Shown: positions 8,866 to 16,496 of the stretch, in pieces
Position numbering within the stretch: the stretch's first letter is position 1
Layout: each line of letters opens with the position of its first letter
Assembly: GCA_022710975.1 (NCBI GenBank)
Contig: JAKLGA010000013.1
Span: 1 to 64,000 of the forward strand
Reading direction: 5' to 3'
DNA from: Myxococcota bacterium
GTDB lineage: Bacteria > Myxococcota > B64-G9
Length of the DNA stretch: 64,000 nucleotides
Translations under genes and position numbers: made by a program
Notes under the pieces: model-generated
Told to the model about the DNA's origin: nothing
Seen by the model: only the letters and a program-made list of their open reading frames with translations
Databases searched by the model: none

Positions 8866-9555
8866 TCACAGGCAAGCGCAGTCCAGGCAGGGGGTGCAGC
8901 AAGCGCGCACAGGGTCGCAGGTGAGGTACACGCCGCAGGCGGCGCAGTCCGCATCGCTCGCGCAGCTCTCGACCCCGCAGCCCTGGCACTCTCCGAGCGC
9001 GCACAGGCCATCCTCCGGACCGAGGTACAAGCCCACACCGCAGGGGCGGCCGTCACAGTCGGCCCGGTCCTCGCAGTCGGTGTTCCCGTCGCCGTCGTCG
9101 TCCCGGTGATCCCCGCAGTCCACCTCGACGCCGCCCTGTGCGCAGCCCTCCGCGGTGCAGGCCTGCCCCGCGGCGCAGTCGGCGTCGGTGACGCACGAGC
9201 ACCAGCGCGGATCTCCGGGCTCGGTGCAGGCGTGGTTGGTGGTCCGGTGAGGACACTCGCACGGGCCGCAGTGGCCGCAGAAGTTAATTGGGAAACCCCA
9301 GGCGCAGCGCCCACCCGGGCAGTCCTGGTTCCTGCCGCAGTGGCCGCTCGGCGGGTAGCAGCCCAGCACGCAGGTGTCCGGGTCGCGGGCGTCGATGCAG
9401 GCGTAGTCGCAGTAGTCCTGGCAGGACTGATCCGGCGGGCAGTCGGCGTCGGTCCGGCACGTGTCGCCCGACTCCTCGTCGCAGCCAGGAAGGTGAGCGA
9501 GCGAGAAGAAGAGCAGCGTGAGCAAGCCCGCTATGAGAATCCCGAGCCCCCGCAT
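8866..9555 (-). CDS. Cys-rich lipoprotein (paralogue of 56090-56794)
   Basis: A predicted lipoprotein of 229 aa. The signal MRGLGILIAGLLTLLFFSLA ends at HLPGC. The mature protein shares its full layout with the protein at 56090-56794: TDADCPxxQSCQxYC, then PSGHCGxNxDC, a GDxRxCxCxxxADCAxGQxC segment, CxxDxxxDxxxDCxDRAxC, and the C-terminus CCTPCLDCACL. The acidic stretch with regularly spaced Asp could bind a cation. The start follows GGAGGTCGGGGAC. Divergent from the gene at 9931. The biochemical role is unknown. Confidence 0.8.
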   Translation of the reverse strand: MRGLGILIAGLLTLLFFSLAHLPGCDEESGDTCRTDADCPPDQSCQDYCDYACIDARDPDTCVLGCYPPSGHCGRNQDCPGGRCAWGFPINFCGHCGPCECPHRTTNHACTEPGDPRWCSCVTDADCAAGQACTAEGCAQGGVEVDCGDHRDDDGDGNTDCEDRADCDGRPCGVGLYLGPEDGLCALGECQGCGVESCASDADCAACGVYLTCDPVRACCTPCLDCACL

Positions 9556-9647
9556 GTCCCCGACCTCCGTATGGTGGAGCCGCCTGCAACTCCCAGACTA
9601 CCAGCGCCTACCGCAGCCGACAAGGCTGGCCTCCTCGAGCGCTGGGC

Positions 9648-9822
9648 CGGACGTTTGCCGATCGTCCGTGTGCATCCACCCCGGGCAGTTCCTCGAGGGT
9701 AGAAGAAGAAGGACCTCGATGCGAGGCAGCCTGGAGGTGCAAGCTCCCCTCCTGCCTTCACCTTAAAAGAAATTCCTGAGCGCTCAGGCACGGAAGGTCT
9801 GCCAACGAACGGTTTGGGTTGG
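9648..9822 (+). repeat. Dispersed intergenic palindromic element (copy E)
   Basis: A full copy in the divergent gap (9556-9930). Left arm TTTGCCGATCGTCCGTGTGC; the right arm contains a perfect 14-bp palindrome CCTGAGCGCTCAGG (9775-9788) followed by CACGGAAGGTCTGCCAACG. No gene is visible in this 375-bp gap. Confidence 0.65.
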
Positions 9823-9837
9823 TGCGAGCTCAACGCC

Positions 9838-9930
9838 CGGCGCTGGCCGGGTTCTTCTTCCGTGGGCCCTTTCCGGCTATGATGAGGTGGATTGCTCGAT
9901 GTCCCTGGGACGTGGGTCCGGGAGGTGGTC
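9838..9930 (+). promoter_or_regulatory. Leader cassette B (second copy) with possible -10
   Basis: Near-match to 2600-2692. TATGAT at 9878-9883 fits a -10 box and TTCTTC 17 bp upstream is a weak -35. It ends in GGGAGGTGGTC just before the GTG start. Confidence 0.4.
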
Positions 9931-10731
9931 GTGCACGGTCGCTGGCTCGACACCGTTCGGCTGGGAGTCCTGGTCGGCCTAGCCTGCCTCGCCGCGGCCT
10001 GCGGCGGAGGCGAAGGAGGAACCGACGGCGGAGAGGACGGAGTTGGGGACGGAGATGGCGGGGAGTGTCCGACCACCTGCTCGCTCGTCCAAGACTGCTG
10101 CGTTGGCGAGGAGTGCCATCAGGGCACCTGCGCGCCCGTGGGCTCCTGCCCGACCGGCTGCAACGAGCTGTGCGACAGGACCGCCGATGAGGTCTGCGAT
10201 CAGGGCACCATGCGCTGCGTCCAGGGCTCCCCCCCAGCGACCTGCCAGTCCGGATGCGATTGCTACGCAGGGGAGTCATGTGCCCTCGGTGTGTGCGCGC
10301 CGACCTGCGAGGACCACGCGGACTGCCCCGCTGGCCAGTACTGCCTGCAACACGGCTGCCGGGTGGTCTCTTGCCAGACGCTCCTCGACTGCCGGGTAGG
10401 GGGCCCGTGCCTGGTGTGCAAGGACCAGGTGTGTGTACCCCAACCGTCCCGCTGCGCGGGCCCGGAAGACTGCTGCCTGGGGACGGACTGCTATGGCGAC
10501 ACGTGCCAGCATCGAGATGGCTGCATGGTCGACGGCGATTGTGTGGAGCAGGACCTCCCTTACTGCGTCGGCGGCTACTGCGTGCCCGCAGCCTGCACTC
10601 TCGAGACCTGTCCACTGCTCTACTGGTGCAACCCTGAGACAGGGCGCTGTCTCGAGGGGTGCGACGAGGACCTGGACTGCCTGGTCGACCGGCGCTGCGA
10701 TCTCGACACCCACGACTGCGTCCCGAGGTGA
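9931..10731 (+). CDS. Cys-rich lipoprotein (signal-peptide cassette B)
   Basis: A predicted lipoprotein of 266 aa starting at a GTG. Its signal VHGRWLDTVRLGVLVGLACL parallels those at 2693 and 4896. After a Gly/Asp-rich spacer (GGGEGGTDGGEDG) come about 200 residues of Cys loops, including DCCVGEECHQGTC, CEDHADCPAGQYC and CxVCKDQVC. The last two patterns also occur in the protein at 2693-4228, so the mature parts are homologous over part of their length. The start is fixed by GGGAGGTGGTC and by alignment with the two relatives. The role is unknown. Confidence 0.8.
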   Translation: MHGRWLDTVRLGVLVGLACLAAACGGGEGGTDGGEDGVGDGDGGECPTTCSLVQDCCVGEECHQGTCAPVGSCPTGCNELCDRTADEVCDQGTMRCVQGSPPATCQSGCDCYAGESCALGVCAPTCEDHADCPAGQYCLQHGCRVVSCQTLLDCRVGGPCLVCKDQVCVPQPSRCAGPEDCCLGTDCYGDTCQHRDGCMVDGDCVEQDLPYCVGGYCVPAACTLETCPLLYWCNPETGRCLEGCDEDLDCLVDRRCDLDTHDCVPR

Positions 10732-10732
10732 A

Positions 10733-10800
10733 ACTCCCCTCCTGCCCTCACCCCAAAGAAATTCCGAAGTGAGCCAGGCATGGAAGGTCATCAAACGAAT
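10733..10800 (+). repeat. Dispersed intergenic element, right half (copy F)
   Basis: Only the right half is present (CCTCCTGCCCTCACC, then GAGCCAGGCATGGAAGGTCA). It occupies the short gap between convergent lipoprotein genes. Confidence 0.6.
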
Positions 10801-10822
10801 AGCGTAGCTGCCTGAGTATAGT

Positions 10823-13225
10823 TCATCGTCTTGCGCAGGCCGGGACGAAGGACACGAAGCCGGGCCGTACGTCGACCCGGATGGCCTGGCAGGAGTAGGT
10901 GTCCAGGGGCACGCAATCGACGTCCGTCACGCAGGCCTTCGAGCAGTAGGATCCACCGCCGGCCGCGTCGGGGAGGCACACACCGGTCCAGCAGGCGCTG
11001 GCGCCGATGGAGCAGTCCGCGCCGAGCGTACCCGAGCCCGGGCCGCCCGCGCTGCACTCGAGCACCACCCCGCTGGCCGCACGGTCGAGCTCCTGCCGGC
11101 AGGCCTCGCCCGTGCGGCAGTCCACGTCGCGGGAGCAGGGGCGCTGCTCCGGCTCGCAAAGTTGGATGGTGTCGACCAGGGGCTGGCCTGGTTCGCAGAA
11201 CTCCAGCTCGAACACCTCGGTCCCGCACCGGAAGCGGCGCTCGCAGGCGCCTGACTGGCACAGGAACCCGGGCTCGCAGCCGACGTCGTGCTCGCAGGCC
11301 GTGCCGGCCTCGAAGGTCGGGCAGTCGGCGTCCTCGACGCACCCGCCCAGACAGTAGCGCTCCGGGCTGCACCAAGAGGAAAAACAGTCGGAGGGGACGA
11401 CGCACGGGGTGCCGTCATCGGGAAAACCGGGGCCGGAGCTTATCTGGCATTCCCCCACCAGGGAACATCCACCCGCGTCGAGGAACACCTGGCAGGAGTA
11501 GCCGGCCGGGCAGTCCACGTGGCGCTGACAGTCGAACCAGGGGGGGCCGAAGACACAGGCCGTCACCTCGCGGGGGGTTCCGCCGAGATCCTCCACGACG
11601 ACCGGCCCGCACTCCGCGGCCAGCCCGCAGTCGAGGGAGTCCAGGCAAGGCTCCGAGCAGCGGCCTTCGTCCCCACCAGTGCAGGGCTCCGCGCCGCACA
11701 GGCACAGGGCCGTCTCGCACTGGCCGCCCTGCGTGCAGTGACCTCCGGCCGGCAAGCCACCCGGATTGGGCAGCAGGCAGACCGAGAGCACGCCGTCGTC
11801 GGTCGCGCGGAAGGAGCAGACCCTCGATGGCGCGCAGTCGGGGATGCGGCGGCAGGCGGTCTCCCCGGCGTTCACCGGGGTGCAGCTCTGGACAGATCCA
11901 TGGATGGTAACGAAGCCCGCATCCAGGGCGTAGGGCACGCTCTGGCAGGCGGTTCCCTGGTAGCCCACGCAGTCCAGGTCGTCCACGCACACGGCGCCGC
12001 AGGCGTGGTCCACGCACAGGGAGTTCGCGCACAGCAGGCCCGCCTCCTCGTCGCAGTAGGCCCCGGGCTCACGGCCCCCGGGGAGGATCCGGACGCAGCG
12101 AGTCGCCAGCCCTCCATCGTCCAACACCACGCCGCACAGCTCGCCCTCGGCCGTGCAGACCGGATCCCTGTGGGAGGTGCAGGCCGCGCCCAGCTCCAGG
12201 CGCTCGAAGATGAAGGAGCACTGGGGCGAGCACACGATCACGAAGGAGGTCGTCAGGCTGACCTCGCCGTAGCAGGGGAAGCCCAGGCCGCCGCACTCCA
12301 CGTACAGGTTGAGCTGCGCGTCGAGCCGGCCCGTGCAGTAGATCGCGTCCAAGGTGAAGGCGATCGCGCAGCCGGTCTGGTCGATCACGATGTCGCCGAT
12401 GTCCCCCCCAAGGCAGTAGGGGGTGATGTCGTAGGTGCCCGAGAGGTCGGGGCAGGCCGCCGGCACCTCGCACAGCCCCTGGGCCGTGCAGGCCTCGGGC
12501 GGGAGGCAGGTGCCGCAGGAGGCGCCGCACACGGGGTCGAGGCCGCACTCCTGGAGCCCGCAGACCGGGCAGCAGGCCTCCAGGCAGGTCCCCTCGTCGC
12601 ACAGGATGGGGTGCGCGTTGCCCAGGCAGTCGAGGCACTCGCCGCAGCTCCCGTTGCAGCCGTCGGGTCCGCACGTCTTGCCCGCGCAGTCCGGGACGCA
12701 CTCGCACAGGCCCTGCGCGCCGCAGGTCGTGGGCGCAGCGCAGGTCCCGCAGGAGGTGCCGCACACGGGATCCGGCCCGCACGCACGCCCCAGGCAGTCC
12801 GGACAGCACTGCTCCTGGCATTGGCCCGATCCGGGCTGGCAGAGCCACGGGGCCGGCTCTCCGAAGCAGTCCAGGCAGTCGCCGCAGCTCCCCACGCAGC
12901 CGTCGCTGCCGCAGTCCTTCCCCGTGCAGTCCGGGACGCACTCGCACCGCCCCCGGAAGTTGCAGAACTCGGACGCGGCGCACGTCCCGCAGCTCCCCCC
13001 GCAGCCGTCGTCGCCGCACATCCTGCGGAAGCAGCTGGGATAGCAGCACTGGCATGGGCGCCAACCGCTCCCGTCGGACAGGCAGGTCATCTCGCCAGAA
13101 GCTGCCCCGGCGCAGGTGCAGCTCGCACGCTGCCCCGGGTCGCACACCTTCCTTGCCTCGTCGCAGCCTGCGAGCAGACCGGCCAGGAGGAGCGCAGAAG
13201 TCAACGCCCGTCGCTTCAATCTCAT
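10823..13225 (-). CDS. Large Cys-rich lipoprotein, last gene of a four-gene operon
   Basis: A predicted lipoprotein of 800 aa. The signal MRLKRRALTSALLLAGLLAG precedes the lipid Cys. An N-terminal third of CxPxC...CGxDGCxGSCGxC and DPVCGxSCGTC repeats is followed by the CPDLSGTYDITPYC segment and a Cys-rich C-terminal region. It is collinear with the 793-aa protein at 6190-8571 from that segment to the shared C-terminus PACARR. It starts 9 bp after the stop of the preceding minus-strand gene, so it is the fourth cistron of a run that begins at 17834. The function is unknown. Confidence 0.8.
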   Translation of the reverse strand: MRLKRRALTSALLLAGLLAGCDEARKVCDPGQRASCTCAGAASGEMTCLSDGSGWRPCQCCYPSCFRRMCGDDGCGGSCGTCAASEFCNFRGRCECVPDCTGKDCGSDGCVGSCGDCLDCFGEPAPWLCQPGSGQCQEQCCPDCLGRACGPDPVCGTSCGTCAAPTTCGAQGLCECVPDCAGKTCGPDGCNGSCGECLDCLGNAHPILCDEGTCLEACCPVCGLQECGLDPVCGASCGTCLPPEACTAQGLCEVPAACPDLSGTYDITPYCLGGDIGDIVIDQTGCAIAFTLDAIYCTGRLDAQLNLYVECGGLGFPCYGEVSLTTSFVIVCSPQCSFIFERLELGAACTSHRDPVCTAEGELCGVVLDDGGLATRCVRILPGGREPGAYCDEEAGLLCANSLCVDHACGAVCVDDLDCVGYQGTACQSVPYALDAGFVTIHGSVQSCTPVNAGETACRRIPDCAPSRVCSFRATDDGVLSVCLLPNPGGLPAGGHCTQGGQCETALCLCGAEPCTGGDEGRCSEPCLDSLDCGLAAECGPVVVEDLGGTPREVTACVFGPPWFDCQRHVDCPAGYSCQVFLDAGGCSLVGECQISSGPGFPDDGTPCVVPSDCFSSWCSPERYCLGGCVEDADCPTFEAGTACEHDVGCEPGFLCQSGACERRFRCGTEVFELEFCEPGQPLVDTIQLCEPEQRPCSRDVDCRTGEACRQELDRAASGVVLECSAGGPGSGTLGADCSIGASACWTGVCLPDAAGGGSYCSKACVTDVDCVPLDTYSCQAIRVDVRPGFVSFVPACARR

Positions 13226-13234
13226 CCTCCGCTG

Positions 13235-14686
13235 CTACTGCCTCGGCACGCAGAAACAGCCGCCGTGGATCGCGGATGGCTCGAAGCCCGACCTGCATGC
13301 GCCCTCGTCGCAGGGGGCCGCGCAGTACGAGTAGCCGCAGTGGCCGTCCAGGCAGACCGGGTTCAGGAGCGGGTCAAGTCCCAGCGCGCAGAACGAGTCG
13401 TCGGAGCAGGACGGTCCCTGGGGGTTGGGGAGCGCGCCCAGGCAGGTGAAGCCGCAGGGGCAGTCCCCGGCCTCCGGGTGGACCGCGCCCTCGAAGGCGC
13501 ACGGGCCGCCGGGGAGTACGGAGTCGCAAGCGGTGGGCCCGGGCAGGCACAGGCAGGCCAGGCCGAACCCGCTGAAGTCGAAGAGGGCCATCCCATCCGG
13601 ACAGGCGCCGTCCCTGCAGATCTCCACGCACACGGACCAGCCGCAGAGGCCACCTGCGCAGGTGGGATTCCAGCCTGCCTCGCTGCTCCAGCGGCACTCG
13701 CCGTCTCCCTGGGGACAGGAGAGACCCCCGGCGCCAGGCCGTTCCCCGACGCAGAGCAGACCCGGCAGGCAGCCGCCGGAGATCGCGTGGATCGCACCGA
13801 GCGCGCAAGGCTCACCAGGGACTCGCGGCCCCACCTGCGAACCCCCGCACATACAGGGCAGCGATTCGGAGAGCTGCCATGCCAGGCACTCGCTGTCGCA
13901 CGGCGACGCACAGAAGGCCCACGTGCAGCGCCCTGCCACGCAGTCGGCCCCGACGCCGCCCGGGAGCCAGCTCCGGCACTCCTCGCGCGAGGAGCACGCG
14001 TAGAGCTCGGGCCCGAGCGAGCCCAGGCACCACGTGCCTTGCTGGCACGCGCCCGCCGTGGGGTTGATGGGACCCAGACGGCAGGCCGAGCCGGGCGGTT
14101 GCTCCCCGGGGGATTCAACTGGCACGCACAGGCAGGGGTAGTCCGGCCCGAGATCGGACCGCAGAGGATCGAGCCCGCCCGGGCACCAGTCCGTGCCGTT
14201 CTCGCGGCTGCACTCCCAGGCGCACAGCGAGGCCAGGCAGTCTCCGTGCAGGCAGATCGGGTTCCAGTCGGGCGGGTAGAAGGCCAGGCAGTCTCCGTCC
14301 GCGCTGCAGGGCAGGGCGCCGGTCTCGAAGGAGACCTCCAGGCACCTGAGCCAGTCAGCGCACAGCGAAGGCGCGCCCTCGGCCGCGCCCGCGCCGCAGG
14401 CCTCGCCCACACCCGCCGGCCACTCGCACTGGCCCGTGGGGTTGCACACTTCCGGGGTCGGGCACGTCCCGCAGCTCCCGCCGCAGGCATCCTGGCCGCA
14501 CGCCTTCTCCTCGCAGATGGGCCGGCAGCCTGTCCGGCAGTGGTTGGTCAGCGGGTGGCAGAAGTATGTCGGCCCCAGCCTCTGCTCGCACTCGAGGTCG
14601 GTCGCGCAGTTCAGATCCGCCGGCGTGCTCTCGGAGCAGCCGGAGAGCATGCTGGCGAGGAGCATCCCGAGGAGAGCACGCTTCAT
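13235..14686 (-). CDS. Lipoprotein with four Cys-rich ~90-residue repeats
   Basis: A predicted lipoprotein of 483 aa. The signal MKRALLGMLLASMLSGC is short and clean. Residues about 25-100 are a Cys-loop region (CGQDACGGSCGTCPTPEVC). Four copies of a roughly 90-residue repeat follow, each containing CxxDxxC, WNPxCxxGxCxxSxC and a final C[FLM]C. The same repeat occurs in the proteins at 16497, 54841, 57079, 61650 and 63220. The ATG at 14686 is preferred to the ATG at 14698 because AAGGATGGG then sits at a workable distance and the signal peptide begins MKR. Third cistron of the operon, 20 bp after the upstream stop. Confidence 0.8.
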   Translation of the reverse strand: MKRALLGMLLASMLSGCSESTPADLNCATDLECEQRLGPTYFCHPLTNHCRTGCRPICEEKACGQDACGGSCGTCPTPEVCNPTGQCEWPAGVGEACGAGAAEGAPSLCADWLRCLEVSFETGALPCSADGDCLAFYPPDWNPICLHGDCLASLCAWECSRENGTDWCPGGLDPLRSDLGPDYPCLCVPVESPGEQPPGSACRLGPINPTAGACQQGTWCLGSLGPELYACSSREECRSWLPGGVGADCVAGRCTWAFCASPCDSECLAWQLSESLPCMCGGSQVGPRVPGEPCALGAIHAISGGCLPGLLCVGERPGAGGLSCPQGDGECRWSSEAGWNPTCAGGLCGWSVCVEICRDGACPDGMALFDFSGFGLACLCLPGPTACDSVLPGGPCAFEGAVHPEAGDCPCGFTCLGALPNPQGPSCSDDSFCALGLDPLLNPVCLDGHCGYSYCAAPCDEGACRSGFEPSAIHGGCFCVPRQ

Positions 14687-14706
14687 CTTCTGTCCCATCC
14701 TTCGTC

Positions 14707-16482
14707 TCAGTCCGGAAGGCAGATCAATCCCAGGGAGCCGTGCGGCCCCGGAGCGTGCCAGCCAGGAGGGCACGTTCCCTCTCGTGTGCATCTCACGAAG
14801 TTGCAGGCTCCGCTGGCATCGCAGGTCCCGTCCCCGCAGTCCAGATCGTCCTGGCAGGCGAGCTCGCACCGGCCGTCCCGGCAAGCCTGGAAGTTCGCGC
14901 AGCCCGAGCCCTCGGGGTCTGCGCAGTCGTGGAACGGCTCGCAGTGGCCCCATCGGTCGCAGTACTCCCCGGCCGGGCAGTCGACGTCCTCGATGCAGCG
15001 CACGCACTCCTGGCTCAACCCACAGACCCCCGGCATGATCTCCGGCCTCCAGTAGCACGGCCGGTACTCGCAGAGGAGGCTCCCCGCCACGGGCTGCCAG
15101 CCCCACCGGCCGCACCAGCCGTAGGCATCGCAGCGGACCGGCACGCACGCTCCCTCCGCGCCGTCGCACACCTCGCCCGGCCCGCAACCCTCGTCGCCCA
15201 CGCAGGCCAGGCGGCAGCGCCGCTCGACGCAGCGCTGGTCGGCAGGGCAGTCCAGGTCCTCGGCGCAGGCGCCGGCCTGGCAGCGCCCGAGCTCGTCGCA
15301 GATCCCCTGCCCGCACTCCGCATCGACGTTGCACTCCACGCACTCCCCGGAGAGCCCGCAGGCGCCGGTCAGCAGCCCGAGGCCGGAGCAGGGATCGAGG
15401 ATGCAGTGCAGCGTGCCGGCCTCAGGAGACCACCCGTCCGGACAGACGCCGTCCTGCCCGCAGGCGCGCGTCCCGCAGTACCCGTAGCTGCACTCCGAGC
15501 CGTAGGGGCACTCGATGATGCTCTGGCACGGGATCTCGCAGTGCGAGTCGTGGCACAGGGCGCGCTCGAGGGGCCAAAAGTCGCACTCCGAGTCGGTGCC
15601 GCAGTAGTCCTCGATGAGATCGCATTCCGCCTTGTACTCGGCGCACCCCAGGCCCCCCTGGCAGTCCCGGTCCGAGACGCAGCCCACGCAGCGGTCCGCC
15701 AGCCCGCAGACGCCGGCGCGGAACCCGAAGTCACCGCAGTCCTCGATGGCGCAGGCCAGCGTGCCGGGCACGGGAACCCAGCCCTCCGGGCAGGCGCCGT
15801 GCGCGTCGCACCTCTCCGCGAAGCAGTAGCCCCCCTCGACGAGGAGCGACCGGTTCTCGCACCACGCCTGGTAGAGGCTGCCGGGCCGGCACAGGCCGCC
15901 CTCGGTGCACACGTCGCCCGGCGAACAACGGTTTTCGGCTCCACATGGCTCGAAGGCGGCGCACTCCCCCAGCTCGGTGCAGCGCTCGCCCTCACCGCAG
16001 TCGCCATCCGTGTTGCAGGCGACGCACTCGCCGACGAGCCCGCACTGCCCCTCGACCTGTCCCTCCGGGCAGGCGCCAGCGGGCCAGCACCGGAGGGTCC
16101 CGGCGACCGGCTCCCAGCCCGCCGGGCAAGCGCCGTCGAGGCCACAGGCCACGTGCTCGCACGCGGACTGGACACACAGGTGGCCGACCGGGCAGCCCGC
16201 GTCGCCGCTGCAGCGACGGGCGCAGTCGCCCCGCACCGAGCAGATCTCTCCTGGCCGGCACTCCGCGTTCTCCTGGCAGCCCGCGACCTGTCCGCACATG
16301 CCGGTGTCGAGGCAGCGCTCGCCCTGGCAGCACTGCCCGTCCTCCAGGCACTCCACCTGCGCGCCCGAGAGCCCGCACACGCCCGGGAGCGTCCCGTGCT
16401 CGCACGTCCTCCCGCCGTCGGAGCACCCGCCTCCGGCCCAGCAGGACAATAGGAGCATAGGGATCGCGGCCTGGAGCCTCAT
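14707..16482 (-). CDS. Cys-rich lipoprotein with a ~115-residue repeat
   Basis: A predicted lipoprotein of 591 aa. The signal MRLQAAIPMLLLSCWAGGGC ends at the lipid Cys. The mature chain has about four and a half repeats of roughly 115 residues. Each begins CPxGWxPxxGTLxC, continues GxCGLxxECVxCxxDxDC and ends in loops such as DCPADQRCVERRC. This repeat differs from the ~90-residue repeat of its operon neighbours. The start at 16482 follows GGGGGAGGATGC. It lies 14 bp after the previous gene's stop, so it is the second cistron. No known domain is recognised. Confidence 0.8.
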   Translation of the reverse strand: MRLQAAIPMLLLSCWAGGGCSDGGRTCEHGTLPGVCGLSGAQVECLEDGQCCQGERCLDTGMCGQVAGCQENAECRPGEICSVRGDCARRCSGDAGCPVGHLCVQSACEHVACGLDGACPAGWEPVAGTLRCWPAGACPEGQVEGQCGLVGECVACNTDGDCGEGERCTELGECAAFEPCGAENRCSPGDVCTEGGLCRPGSLYQAWCENRSLLVEGGYCFAERCDAHGACPEGWVPVPGTLACAIEDCGDFGFRAGVCGLADRCVGCVSDRDCQGGLGCAEYKAECDLIEDYCGTDSECDFWPLERALCHDSHCEIPCQSIIECPYGSECSYGYCGTRACGQDGVCPDGWSPEAGTLHCILDPCSGLGLLTGACGLSGECVECNVDAECGQGICDELGRCQAGACAEDLDCPADQRCVERRCRLACVGDEGCGPGEVCDGAEGACVPVRCDAYGWCGRWGWQPVAGSLLCEYRPCYWRPEIMPGVCGLSQECVRCIEDVDCPAGEYCDRWGHCEPFHDCADPEGSGCANFQACRDGRCELACQDDLDCGDGTCDASGACNFVRCTREGTCPPGWHAPGPHGSLGLICLPD

Positions 16483-16496
16483 GCATCCTCCCCCGG

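Noticed and set aside
8866-9555. Myxobacterial Cys-rich disulfide repeat (the CGDG...GEECDDGN type) as explanation for the lipoproteins
   Set aside because: The characteristic GEECDDGN spacing is absent. The repeats here have different Cys spacing, so I did not assign that family.
11288-15055. A 1255-residue open frame opposite the Cys-rich operon
   Set aside because: It is Ala/Gly/Arg/His-rich, has no signal, motif or ribosome site, and lies antisense to four clear lipoprotein genes. High GC makes such frames common.
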